NCBI RefSeq assembly: GCF_014201775.1
Contig: NZ_JACHFG010000002.1
Location: 283,454-347,453, forward strand
DNA: 64,000 nt
Source: Borreliella yangtzensis
GTDB lineage: Bacteria > Spirochaetota > Spirochaetia > Borreliales > Borreliaceae
Direction of reading: 5' to 3'
Below the pieces are notes generated by a model. It was not told the DNA's origin. It saw only the letters and a list, made by a program, of their open reading frames with translations, and searched no databases. The position numbers were made by a program, and so were the translations under genes. This document shows positions 56,423 through 64,000 of the stretch, one piece after another (the first letter of the stretch is position 1; each line of letters starts with the position of its first letter).

Positions 56423-56809
56423 GTGAATATAGCAAAATTTAATGAATTTGAAAATGTATTGTTTCACATTTGTCTTGATGTTGATTTTGTGCTTGAAGAT
56501 GAATTTGGTAATTCGTATGATATTCATCCCAATAGGCCTTTTAGGGGGAAGGCTGCAAACGGCCTATTGGACGGTCTTTTTAGTGTTACAACAACTTTTA
56601 CATCAGGCTATGGATCTAAGTTTGGAAGAGGTTATTTGATAATTATTGAAATATTAACTTTAAATTTTGTTGATGGTGAATTTTGGGATAAGATAAATAG
56701 AAGAGGTATTGAAATCTTTAGGGAGGGGCTTAAAAATAAATTTCCAAGTAAAAATCTCGATATAGTGCTTGATGGTAATGTTTATAAAATTATTGGCCCA
56801 TTTTTTTAA
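56423..56809 (+). CDS. Conserved hypothetical protein
   Basis: 128 residues, GTG start 5 bases after mutS2, no signal or membrane segment. Charged, with segments 'HICLDVDFVLEDEFGNSYDIHPNRP' and 'GYGSKFGRGYLIIIEILTLNF'. Not a family I recognise. A 10-bp inverted repeat lies inside the gene (56529-56570). It sits between mutS2 and the V-ATPase operon, from which it is separated by 187 bases, so it goes with mutS2. Confidence 0.75.
   Translation: MNIAKFNEFENVLFHICLDVDFVLEDEFGNSYDIHPNRPFRGKAANGLLDGLFSVTTTFTSGYGSKFGRGYLIIIEILTLNFVDGEFWDKINRRGIEIFREGLKNKFPSKNLDIVLDGNVYKIIGPFF
56529..56570. repeat. Inverted repeat inside the hypothetical gene
   Basis: CCAATAGGCC (56529-56538) and GGCCTATTGG (56561-56570) form a perfect 10-bp stem over a 22-base loop. 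The right arm is followed by ACGGTCTTTTT. It is one of the strongest hairpins in the window, yet it lies within an open frame. Confidence 0.7.
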
Positions 56810-56924
56810 TGGTTGTATTATTTCTAATAACTGAGAATAAATATATTTTTTTTAAAAAGAATTAGTGTGCTAATTTGATGTGCTTCATTAATATTATTGA
56901 ATTTTTGGTATTAAGGATTTATTG

Positions 56925-56930
56925 TATACT
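56925..56930 (+). promoter_or_regulatory. -10 box of the V-ATPase operon
   Basis: TATACT preceded by TTG. The -35 region is T-rich and weak (TTTTTG near 56902). About 67 bases before the atpE ATG. Confidence 0.45.
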
Positions 56931-56996
56931 TTTTAAAAGTTTTGTTTATTAATAAGTGTTAATTTAGTATTTTATGTTGTATGACAAGGAGTTTTA

Positions 56997-57596
56997 ATGC
57001 AATTTGAAGTAAAGGATCTGATAAATAAAATTAAAAAAGATGGTCTTGAAGAAGCCGAGAGAGTATCTAATGATATTATTTTGAAGGCTAAAAGAGAGGC
57101 AGAAGAAATAGTTGCTAAAGCAGAAGAAGCTGCTAGAGTATTAAAGGCGAAATCAGAAAAAGAGGCTAATGACTATAAAAGTCATGCTATTGAAGCTTCT
57201 AGGCAAGCAATTAGAGACTTAATTATTGGCGTTGAGAAGAATCTTAAATCTCTTTTTGAAAATACTCTACAAGAGAATGTGACGGAAGTTTTTAGTGATA
57301 ATAATTTCTTAGCAGAGCTTATAATTAAAATAACGGATTCTTGGTTTAAAGAAGAAAAATTAGTTATTCAATTAAACGAATCTGATTTTTCTAGCTTAGA
57401 ACAGGTATTAAGGCTAAAACTTAAAAATAAGCTTAAAGAAGGAATGGAAATTAAGCCTTTCAAAGGCATAAATAAAGGTTTTAAGATTCAAAAAAAGAAT
57501 ATTGGCTTGTATTATGATTTTTCAGTGGAAACTATTGCAGGCATTCTTTTTGATTATCTTAATCCAAGATTTAAGGAAGTTGTGAAAGTGGTCTAG
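56997..57596 (+). CDS. atpE: V-type ATPase subunit E
   Basis: Peripheral-stalk subunit of the V/A-type ATPase. 199 residues: a long N-terminal helix rich in K/E/A (about 1-85, ILKAKREAEEIVAKAEEAARVLKAKS, split) and a C-terminal alpha/beta domain. AAGGAG lies 5-6 bases before the ATG. First gene of the operon. Do not confuse with F-type atpE (subunit c). Confidence 0.88.
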   Translation: MQFEVKDLINKIKKDGLEEAERVSNDIILKAKREAEEIVAKAEEAARVLKAKSEKEANDYKSHAIEASRQAIRDLIIGVEKNLKSLFENTLQENVTEVFSDNNFLAELIIKITDSWFKEEKLVIQLNESDFSSLEQVLRLKLKNKLKEGMEIKPFKGINKGFKIQKKNIGLYYDFSVETIAGILFDYLNPRFKEVVKVV

Positions 57597-57605
57597 GAGA
57601 CTTTT

Positions 57606-58151
57606 GTGTTGTATTCATATTATTATGTTTTATCTTCTTTACCTTATATTGATTTAAAATCTTTAAAAGATTATAATGTTTCAGACTTTTTAAGTAATGT
57701 CGAAATTTCTTTAAGCAAAAAAGACTTCAAATTTTTAAAAGGGTTGCTAGAATTTAGGGTAGATAAGGGTAAATCAAGAGCCGTTGATCTTTTTTCTGAT
57801 TTTGAAGATACAATAAGATATACACTTGCAGCTTTAAGGGCAGAAAAGTTTGGCTTATCTAAGGATATTTATATAGAATCTTCTTATTTCTCTAGTTATT
57901 ATCTGAGTATTTTGAGAAATATTTGTTTGAAAGAGAATTCTTTTGAAATAGAATTAGACCTTGACCTTCTTAAGTGGCAATTTTTGACTGATCTTGAAGT
58001 TGGACATGAATTTGATTTTGAAAAAGTAATAATTTACTTTTTCAAGTTAAGGTTATTTTTGAGGCATAATTTATTTAAAGAAAAACTAGGTATTCAAAAT
58101 TTTGACAATATTTGTCAAAATTTAATTGATAAAACCAATCAAAAAGTTTAG
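57606..58151 (+). CDS. DUF2764-like protein of the V-ATPase operon
   Basis: 181 residues, GTG start, GGAG upstream. The N-terminal '[19 protein letters not shown]' and '[20 protein letters not shown]' match the start of the DUF2764 proteins found between subunit E and A genes in Chlamydia, Treponema and Bacteroidetes V-ATPase operons, as I recall. All-helical, no membrane segment. By position it may fill the place of the missing subunit C (central-stalk adaptor). This is inference. Confidence 0.75.
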   Translation: MLYSYYYVLSSLPYIDLKSLKDYNVSDFLSNVEISLSKKDFKFLKGLLEFRVDKGKSRAVDLFSDFEDTIRYTLAALRAEKFGLSKDIYIESSYFSSYYLSILRNICLKENSFEIELDLDLLKWQFLTDLEVGHEFDFEKVIIYFFKLRLFLRHNLFKEKLGIQNFDNICQNLIDKTNQKV

Positions 58152-58163
58152 AAAAGGAATTTT

Positions 58164-59891
58164 ATGAAGACAAAAGGAAAAGTCGTTGGAGTGAATGGAA
58201 ACTTAGTTACTATTGAAGTAGAAAGTTCAGTTTCTATGAATGAAGTTTTATTTGTAAAAACCGCTGGTAGAAATTTAAAAGCAGAAGTAATTCGTATTAG
58301 GGGTAATGAAGTTGATGCACAAGTTTTTGAATTGACAAAAGGGATATCTGTTGGAGATGAAGTTGAATTTACTGATAAGCTCTTAACGGTTGAATTAGGA
58401 CCAGGTCTTTTAACTCAAGTGTATGATGGACTTCAAAATCCTTTGCCTGAACTGGCTATTCAATGTGGATTTTTTTTAGAAAGGGGAATATACTTAAGAC
58501 CTTTAAATAAAGATAAAAAATGGAATTTTAAAAAAACTTCCAAAGTTGGGGACATTGTTATTGCAGGAGATTTTTTAGGTTTTGTAGTCGAAGGAACTGT
58601 TCACCATCAAATAATGGTTCCATTTTATAAAAGAGATTCTTATAAAATTGTGGAAATTGTAAATGATGGTGACTATTCTATTGATGATCAAATTGCTGTA
58701 ATCGAAGATGATTCTGGTATGAAACACGACATTACAATGTCTTTTCATTGGCCTGTTAAAATTCCTATTACTAATTATAAGGAAAGACTTATTCCTAGTG
58801 AACCTATGTTGACTCAAACTAGAATTATAGATACATTTTTCCCAGTAGCTAAAGGAGGAACTTTTTGTATTCCAGGCCCTTTCGGAGCTGGTAAAACGGT
58901 TCTTCAGCAGGTTACAAGTCGAAATGCTGATGTTGATGTAGTGATTATTGCAGCCTGCGGTGAGCGAGCAGGAGAAGTTGTAGAAACTCTTAAGGAGTTC
59001 CCCGAATTGACAGATCCCAAAACGGGTAAATCTTTAATGGATAGGACTTGTATTATTTGTAATACATCTTCAATGCCAGTTGCAGCGAGAGAAGCCTCTG
59101 TTTATACTGCTATTACTATTGGTGAGTATTATAGACAGATGGGTCTTGATATTCTTCTTTTGGCAGATTCAACTTCAAGATGGGCCCAAGCTATGAGAGA
59201 AATGTCTGGTCGTCTTGAAGAAATTCCTGGTGAGGAGGCTTTCCCAGCTTATCTTGAGTCTGTTATTGCTTCTTTTTATGAAAGGGCAGGCATTGTAGTC
59301 CTTAATAATGGTGACGTTGGATCTGTAACGGTTGGCGGCTCTGTAAGCCCTGCTGGCGGTAATTTTGAAGAACCAGTTACTCAAGCGACTTTAAAGGTTG
59401 TCGGAGCATTTCATGGACTTACAAGAGAAAGGTCTGATGCTAGAAAATTTCCAGCTATTAGCCCTCTTGAATCTTGGAGCAAATATAAAGGTGTTATTGA
59501 CTCTAAAAAGACAGAATATGCAAGATCTTTTTTAGTAAAAGGCAATGAAATTAATCAAATGATGAAAGTTGTTGGGGAAGAGGGCATAAGTAACAGTGAT
59601 TTTTTAATTTATTTGAAATCTGAGCTGCTTGATTCATGCTATTTGCAACAAAATTCGTTTGATTCTGTTGATGCTGCTGTTAATTCAGAGCGTCAAAATT
59701 ATATGTTTGATATAATTTATAACATTCTTAGGACTGATTTTAATTTTTCTGATAAGCTTCAAGCAAGAGATTTTATAAACGAATTAAGACAAAATCTTTT
59801 AGACATGAATCTTTCTTCTTTTAAAGATTATAAGTTTAATAAATTGGAGCTTACTTTGAGTGAGTTAGTAAATTTTAAAAAGGCAATTTAG
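58164..59891 (+). CDS. atpA: V-type ATPase subunit A (catalytic)
   Basis: Catalytic nucleotide-binding subunit. 575 residues: N-terminal barrel (about 5-70), the bulge domain specific to V/A type (about 110-190), P-loop GPFGAGKTVL (about 238-247), and DILLLADSTSRWAQAMREMSGRLEEIPGEEAFP (catalytic and Arg region, split; about 331-363). AAAAGGA precedes the ATG. V-type enzymes in such bacteria may pump H+ or Na+, possibly by ATP hydrolysis. Confidence 0.96.
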   Translation: MKTKGKVVGVNGNLVTIEVESSVSMNEVLFVKTAGRNLKAEVIRIRGNEVDAQVFELTKGISVGDEVEFTDKLLTVELGPGLLTQVYDGLQNPLPELAIQCGFFLERGIYLRPLNKDKKWNFKKTSKVGDIVIAGDFLGFVVEGTVHHQIMVPFYKRDSYKIVEIVNDGDYSIDDQIAVIEDDSGMKHDITMSFHWPVKIPITNYKERLIPSEPMLTQTRIIDTFFPVAKGGTFCIPGPFGAGKTVLQQVTSRNADVDVVIIAACGERAGEVVETLKEFPELTDPKTGKSLMDRTCIICNTSSMPVAAREASVYTAITIGEYYRQMGLDILLLADSTSRWAQAMREMSGRLEEIPGEEAFPAYLESVIASFYERAGIVVLNNGDVGSVTVGGSVSPAGGNFEEPVTQATLKVVGAFHGLTRERSDARKFPAISPLESWSKYKGVIDSKKTEYARSFLVKGNEINQMMKVVGEEGISNSDFLIYLKSELLDSCYLQQNSFDSVDAAVNSERQNYMFDIIYNILRTDFNFSDKLQARDFINELRQNLLDMNLSSFKDYKFNKLELTLSELVNFKKAI

Positions 59892-59912
59892 GGGGTTTGG
59901 AGAAATATATAT

Positions 59913-61217
59913 ATGAAAAGAGTCTATAGTAAAATAGAGTCTATAGCAGGTAATGTAATAACTGTTACAGCTCAAGGTATTAAGTACGGTGAGCTTGCTA
60001 TTGTGAAAGCAAAAGATACGAGTTCTCTAGCCGAAGTAATTAAACTTGATCGAGAAAAAGTTTCTCTTCAAGTTTATGGAGGTACAAGAGGTGTTTCCAC
60101 GTCAGATGAGATAAAGTTTTTAGGGCATTCAATGCAAGTTTCATTTTCTGACAATTTGTTGGGTAGAATTTTTGATGGTTCCGGAAATCCTAGAGATGGG
60201 GGGCCTTCTCTTGATGATAGTTTGATTGAAATTGGAGGACCATCTGCAAATCCTACAAAACGCATTGTTCCTAGAAATATGATAAGGACAGGACTTCCAA
60301 TGATAGATGTTTTTAACACTCTTGTTGAATCTCAAAAATTGCCAATCTTTTCTGTTTCTGGAGAGCCTTATAATGAGCTTCTTTTGAGAATTGCACTTCA
60401 AGCGGAGGTTGATTTGATAATTCTCGGTGGAATGGGACTAAAGCATGATGATTATTTAACTTTCAAAGATTCTTTAGAAAAAGGAGGCGCCTTAAGTAGA
60501 GCGATTTTTTTTGTTCATACGGCTAACGATTCTGTTGTTGAATCTTTAACTGTTCCTGATATTTCGCTTTCTGTTGCTGAAAAGTTTGCTCTAAAGGGTA
60601 AAAAAGTTTTAGTGCTTCTTACAGACATGACAAATTTTGCTGATGCAATGAAAGAAATATCTATCACGATGGAACAAGTACCTTCTAATAGAGGATATCC
60701 TGGAGATTTATATTCGCAGCTTGCATATCGTTATGAGAAAGCTATTGATTTTGAAGGTGCGGGGTCAATTACAATACTTACGGTTACAACTATGCCGGGT
60801 GATGATGTTACTCATCCTGTTCCTGATAATACTGGGTATATAACAGAAGGTCAGTACTATTTAAAGGGTGGTAGAATAGAACCTTTTGGGTCGCTTTCAA
60901 GACTTAAGCAAATGGTAAATAGTAAGACTAGGGACGATCATAGAACTATAATGGATTCGATGATTAAACTTTATGCATCTTCAAAAGAGTCTGTAGAAAA
61001 GAAGGCTATGGGATTTAATATGACCAAGTGGGATGAAAAATTACTTAAGTATAGCAACATGTTTGAAAGTAAGATGATGGATTTATCTGTTAATATTCCC
61101 TTAGAAGAGGCTTTAGATTTGGGTTGGCATATTCTTGCTAGTTGTTTTAATCCAAAAGAAACAGGAATAAAAACAGACCTTATTGAAAAATATTGGCCTA
61201 AGAAAGAGTCCTATTGA
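59913..61217 (+). CDS. atpB: V-type ATPase subunit B (regulatory)
   Basis: Non-catalytic hexamer partner of A. 434 residues with [15 protein letters not shown], the degenerate P-loop region [14 protein letters not shown] (about 148-161) lacking the lysine, '[16 protein letters not shown]', '[17 protein letters not shown]' and 'EGQYY'. The P-loop loss is normal for B subunits. Stop overlaps the start region of the D gene. Confidence 0.95.
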   Translation: MKRVYSKIESIAGNVITVTAQGIKYGELAIVKAKDTSSLAEVIKLDREKVSLQVYGGTRGVSTSDEIKFLGHSMQVSFSDNLLGRIFDGSGNPRDGGPSLDDSLIEIGGPSANPTKRIVPRNMIRTGLPMIDVFNTLVESQKLPIFSVSGEPYNELLLRIALQAEVDLIILGGMGLKHDDYLTFKDSLEKGGALSRAIFFVHTANDSVVESLTVPDISLSVAEKFALKGKKVLVLLTDMTNFADAMKEISITMEQVPSNRGYPGDLYSQLAYRYEKAIDFEGAGSITILTVTTMPGDDVTHPVPDNTGYITEGQYYLKGGRIEPFGSLSRLKQMVNSKTRDDHRTIMDSMIKLYASSKESVEKKAMGFNMTKWDEKLLKYSNMFESKMMDLSVNIPLEEALDLGWHILASCFNPKETGIKTDLIEKYWPKKESY

Positions 61218-61219
61218 TT

Positions 61220-61816
61220 ATGCCTAAAATTAAATTGACCAAAAATGATCTTAAAAAGCAAAAAGATGAACTTAAAATGTTTAAGAGATATTTGCCTACT
61301 TTGCAGCTTAAAAAGCAACAGCTTTATATGGAAATTGTTAAAATTGAAGATTCTTACAGAATTAAAAATCTTGAACAACAAAAACTTAAGGATAGTATTT
61401 CTAATTGGATTTCTCTTTTTAGCGAAAAATTTCCTTTTGAAAGTTGGATTCAAGTAAAAACAGTGGTCAAAAAGTCTGTAAATATTGCGGGAGTTGCAAT
61501 TCCTATATTTGATTATATTGAATATGAAAATATAAAGCACGACTTGCTTTATACTCCTTATTGGGTAGATAAGGGAATTGAAATTCTAAAAATTGTGATT
61601 CAAATTGATGTGGAGCTTAAAATTTTAAAAGAACAGATTGATTTGCTTTTAAAAGAGTTTAGAATAACATCTCAGAGGGTTAATTTATTTGAGAAAGTTA
61701 TGATACCAACAGCTAAGGCTAATATAAAAAAAATTAATGTGTATCTTGGAGATCAGCAAACTGCAGCTGTTGTAAGAGGTAAAATTGCTAAGTCTAGTTT
61801 GATGAAGAAAAAATAG
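61220..61816 (+). CDS. atpD: V-type ATPase subunit D (central stalk)
   Basis: Central rotor shaft subunit, coiled coil. 198 residues, start MPKIKLTKNDLKKQ. N- and C-terminal helices (about 5-70 and 125-175) form the shaft; the family motif 'FEKVMIPTAKANIKKINVYLGDQQTA' (split; about 157-182) is present near the end. ATG at 61220 is preferred to TTG at 61214; it lies 2 bases after the B stop. Confidence 0.93.
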   Translation: MPKIKLTKNDLKKQKDELKMFKRYLPTLQLKKQQLYMEIVKIEDSYRIKNLEQQKLKDSISNWISLFSEKFPFESWIQVKTVVKKSVNIAGVAIPIFDYIEYENIKHDLLYTPYWVDKGIEILKIVIQIDVELKILKEQIDLLLKEFRITSQRVNLFEKVMIPTAKANIKKINVYLGDQQTAAVVRGKIAKSSLMKKK

Positions 61817-61826
61817 GAACAAGCTT

Positions 61827-63653
61827 ATGATTGTAAAAATGAAAAAAGTTTTACTTTTAACATTATCAAAATATAAAAAGGAATCATTGGAGATTTTAAG
61901 AGATTTTGGAGCAGTTCATATTAATTCTTGTAATAAAAATTCAGATTCTTTAAAAAAAAGCATTGATAATCGTCGAATTTTAATACAAGCTTTTTCGTTA
62001 CTCAAAGAAGATGGGGGTGTTAAGGCTTTGAAATCTTCTAATGGAAATTTTTTAGATATTGCAAAAAGCATAGTCAATTTAGGCAATGAGATCAAAGAAT
62101 TTCAAGATATTAAACGATCTTTACTACATGAAAAGAATTTGATTTCCGTTTGGGGAAATTTTTCTTTAGAAAGTATTAACAAATTGAAAGAATCCAACAT
62201 TTATATTAACTTTTTTAAAATCCAAAAAAGTGAATATAAAAATTTATTAAGAGACCCTAATGTTAGTGTGTTTTTAGTTAAAAATGTAAAGAACACCTCT
62301 TATTTTGTTAGTGTAGGTGAGTTTGAGCAAAAAATTGAAATTGCGGATGAATTTAAGTTTAATTTTGATCTTGATTATATTAATAATAAGTTGAAAGTTG
62401 TTGATGAGATTCTAGATCAAAAATTGACCCAAATTTCTCTTTTTAATAAATATATTGATATTTTAAGAGATGAGATAAAAAATTACGATCAAATTGTAGA
62501 GTTTGAGCAGGTTTTAGCTGATATGCAAACCGATTTTGAAGATTTTTCTTATATTACGGGATTTGTTCCAGCTGAAAGTCAAGAATCTCTTAAAAGTTCG
62601 ATTTTAAAAGCAGGTTTTGCAGTACAATTTGCAGATCCTGAAGAAAATGATATTATTCCAACTTATATAAAAAGGAAAGGAATTGCCAATTTAGCCGCAC
62701 CTATTTTTAATATTTTAGAGACAATTCCTGGGTATAAAGAAAGGGATATAAGTTTTATTTTTATGTTATTTTTCTTTGTGTTTTTTGGTATGATAATAGG
62801 TGATGCGGCTTATGGAGTGATATTTTTTTTGGTAGGAATTTTGCTTAGCTTGAGTTTTATTCTTAAAGGGAAGCCCTTAACTCCAGTTCATGGGTTAATA
62901 TTTTATCTTAGTGTATCATCGATACTTTATGGTTCTATGACTGGGATTTGGTTTGGTAGTCCTTTAATTCTTGAAATGTTTCCTGTTTTGAATTCGTTTA
63001 AAGTTAGTTATTTGACAGATAAAAATAGTATGCAAAATATTATCTTTATCTGTTTTTCAATAGGAGTTTTGCAAATTTCATTGGCTCATGCTTGGAATTT
63101 TTTCAGTCAAGTAAAAGAAAAGCCCCATATTCATTCAATTGCACAGATTGGTTGGCTTATAAGTATAGTTGGCTTATATTATCTTGTTTTGAATTTAATA
63201 CTTGGTCAATTTCGATTTCCTATGTATAATGCCGTTTATAATACAATATATTTTGGCATTGCGCTTGTATTTGTTTTTGGCAAGCAAGATGGTTCAAATT
63301 TTTTTAAATGTATATTGAAAAGTTTTGGAGGTATTATAGAGCAATTTTTAACCACCGTGTCAGGATTTGCAGATATAATATCTTATATTAGACTTTTTGC
63401 AGTTGGGCTTGCGGGACTTTCAATCTCGGCAAGTTTTAATGCTATGTCAATGCCTTTGTTAAAATCTTCTAATATTGGTCTTATAGTTGTTGGAATTATT
63501 GTTATACTTTTTGGTCATATTTTAAATATAATGTTATCTTTGCTTTCAGTAATTGTTCATGGGGTAAGGCTTAATATGCTTGAATTTTCAAACCATTTAG
63601 GACAAGAGTGGAGTGGATATGCTTATAAACCTTTTAAAAAAATAAAAAAATAA
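61827..63653 (+). CDS. atpI: V-type ATPase subunit I (membrane a-subunit type)
   Basis: Stator membrane subunit carrying the ion half-channels. 608 residues: N-terminal cytoplasmic domain with coiled coils (about 1-290), then about seven membrane helices (about 300-600). The segment SYIRLFAVGLAGLSISASFN (about 513-532) carries the essential arginine near YIRLFA. HGVRLNMLEFSNHLGQEWSG is the conserved C-terminal motif. GGAAC precedes the start. Confidence 0.93.
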   Translation: MIVKMKKVLLLTLSKYKKESLEILRDFGAVHINSCNKNSDSLKKSIDNRRILIQAFSLLKEDGGVKALKSSNGNFLDIAKSIVNLGNEIKEFQDIKRSLLHEKNLISVWGNFSLESINKLKESNIYINFFKIQKSEYKNLLRDPNVSVFLVKNVKNTSYFVSVGEFEQKIEIADEFKFNFDLDYINNKLKVVDEILDQKLTQISLFNKYIDILRDEIKNYDQIVEFEQVLADMQTDFEDFSYITGFVPAESQESLKSSILKAGFAVQFADPEENDIIPTYIKRKGIANLAAPIFNILETIPGYKERDISFIFMLFFFVFFGMIIGDAAYGVIFFLVGILLSLSFILKGKPLTPVHGLIFYLSVSSILYGSMTGIWFGSPLILEMFPVLNSFKVSYLTDKNSMQNIIFICFSIGVLQISLAHAWNFFSQVKEKPHIHSIAQIGWLISIVGLYYLVLNLILGQFRFPMYNAVYNTIYFGIALVFVFGKQDGSNFFKCILKSFGGIIEQFLTTVSGFADIISYIRLFAVGLAGLSISASFNAMSMPLLKSSNIGLIVVGIIVILFGHILNIMLSLLSVIVHGVRLNMLEFSNHLGQEWSGYAYKPFKKIKK

Positions 63654-63670
63654 AATAAAAAGGAGTACTT

Positions 63671-64000
63671 ATGGATATAGGTTTAATAGGAGTTAATTCA
63701 GCTTTGACAATCTCAGCAATAGGTTCTGCGTTGGGCATGGGAGCAGCAGGTAGTGCTGCTATTGGAGCATGGAAGAGATGCTATATGCAAGGGAAGCCTG
63801 CACCATTTTTATTGATTGTTTTTGTTTCAGCACCATTGACCCAAATAATATATGGATATATTTTAATGAACACGTTATATGAGGTGATGACGCAAACAAA
63901 TCCATGGTTGCTACTTGGAGCTGGTCTTGGTGGTGGATTTGCAATTGCTGTTTCTGGGTTTGCTCAAGGTAAAGCAGCAGCAGGTGCTTGTGATGCTTTT
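63671..64000 (+). CDS. atpK: V-type ATPase subunit K (proteolipid rotor ring), 3' end cut
   Basis: Start ATG at 63671 after AGGAG. The 110 codons present encode MDIGLIGVNSALTISAIGSA ... and two glycine/alanine-rich hairpin segments: 'GSALGMGAAGSAAIGAW' and, in the second half, 'LGAGLGGGFAIAVSGFAQGKAAAGACDAF'. The final helix with the expected ion-binding carboxylate is outside the window. The last codon in the window is complete but there is no stop. Confidence 0.9.
   Translation, partial: MDIGLIGVNSALTISAIGSALGMGAAGSAAIGAWKRCYMQGKPAPFLLIVFVSAPLTQIIYGYILMNTLYEVMTQTNPWLLLGAGLGGGFAIAVSGFAQGKAAAGACDAF

Noticed and set aside
1-64000. tRNA, rRNA, CRISPR, IS or prophage elements
   Set aside because: I saw no cloverleaf or rRNA sequence, no regular direct-repeat array, and no transposase or phage gene in the window.

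Overview
The window is a stretch of chromosome from a Lyme-group Borrelia (Borreliella). The evidence is the low GC content, a 336-residue FlaB flagellin of Borrelia type, a V-type ATPase operon, the RND efflux trio, the betaine transporter next to flaB, and a GreA carrying a very large N-terminal extension. From memory, gene order matches B. burgdorferi B31 loci from about BB0150 down to BB0090, read in reverse. FlaB differs from my memory of B31 at a few hinge residues, so the species is probably another member of the complex; I cannot name it. I see no plasmid, prophage, IS, CRISPR, tRNA or rRNA sequence.

Layout. 1-3.5 kb: start of nagA (minus strand), then fliD and flaB, closed by a strong terminator. 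3.6-6.8 kb: proVWX betaine/choline-type ABC transporter, with yidD converging on it. 6.9-13 kb: besC-besA-besB efflux pump, a small PII-like protein, and a decayed gene with a G9 tract. 13.2-18.5 kb: acyl-CoA ligase, a PASTA-containing penicillin-binding protein (minus), hisS. 18.6-30.2 kb: a TPR membrane protein (minus), then a long plus-strand run: TPR protein, greA fusion, recA, scpA-like, rluB-like, cmk, rpsA, a TPR protein, a putative lipoprotein and a small membrane protein. 30.4-35.5 kb: rpsB-tsf-frr-uppS-cdsA-rseP, a translation plus envelope lipid/protease operon. 35.5-42.7 kb: hemolysin-III-like protein (minus), PTS IIBC permease, rpsF-ssb-rpsR-rplI-dnaB, and a candidate outer-membrane barrel (minus). 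42.9-49.6 kb: thiolase, parvulin-type foldase, nusB, TPR protein, map, htrA and terminator. 49.7-56.8 kb: phosphoribosyltransferase, a secreted SPOR-like protein and asnS (both minus), then murI-rsgA-mutS2 and a conserved hypothetical. 57-64 kb: V-ATPase operon E-(DUF2764-like)-A-B-D-I-K, with K cut by the window edge.

Most genes lie on the plus strand in tightly packed, often overlapping operons, and convergent genes share or abut their stop codons. Many genes start with TTG or GTG. Two envelope genes have reading frames that only make sense if they start at ATT or a similar rare codon.

This is mainly conserved core chromosome and I do not see a wholly new multi-gene system. The items most worth a second look are: the small PII-like gene coupled to the RND pump and the frameshifted gene beside it; the two apparent ATT starts; the scpA-like gene fused into an operon with rluB but without scpB; the roughly 735-residue extension on GreA; and the structured leaders before rpsB and rpsF.
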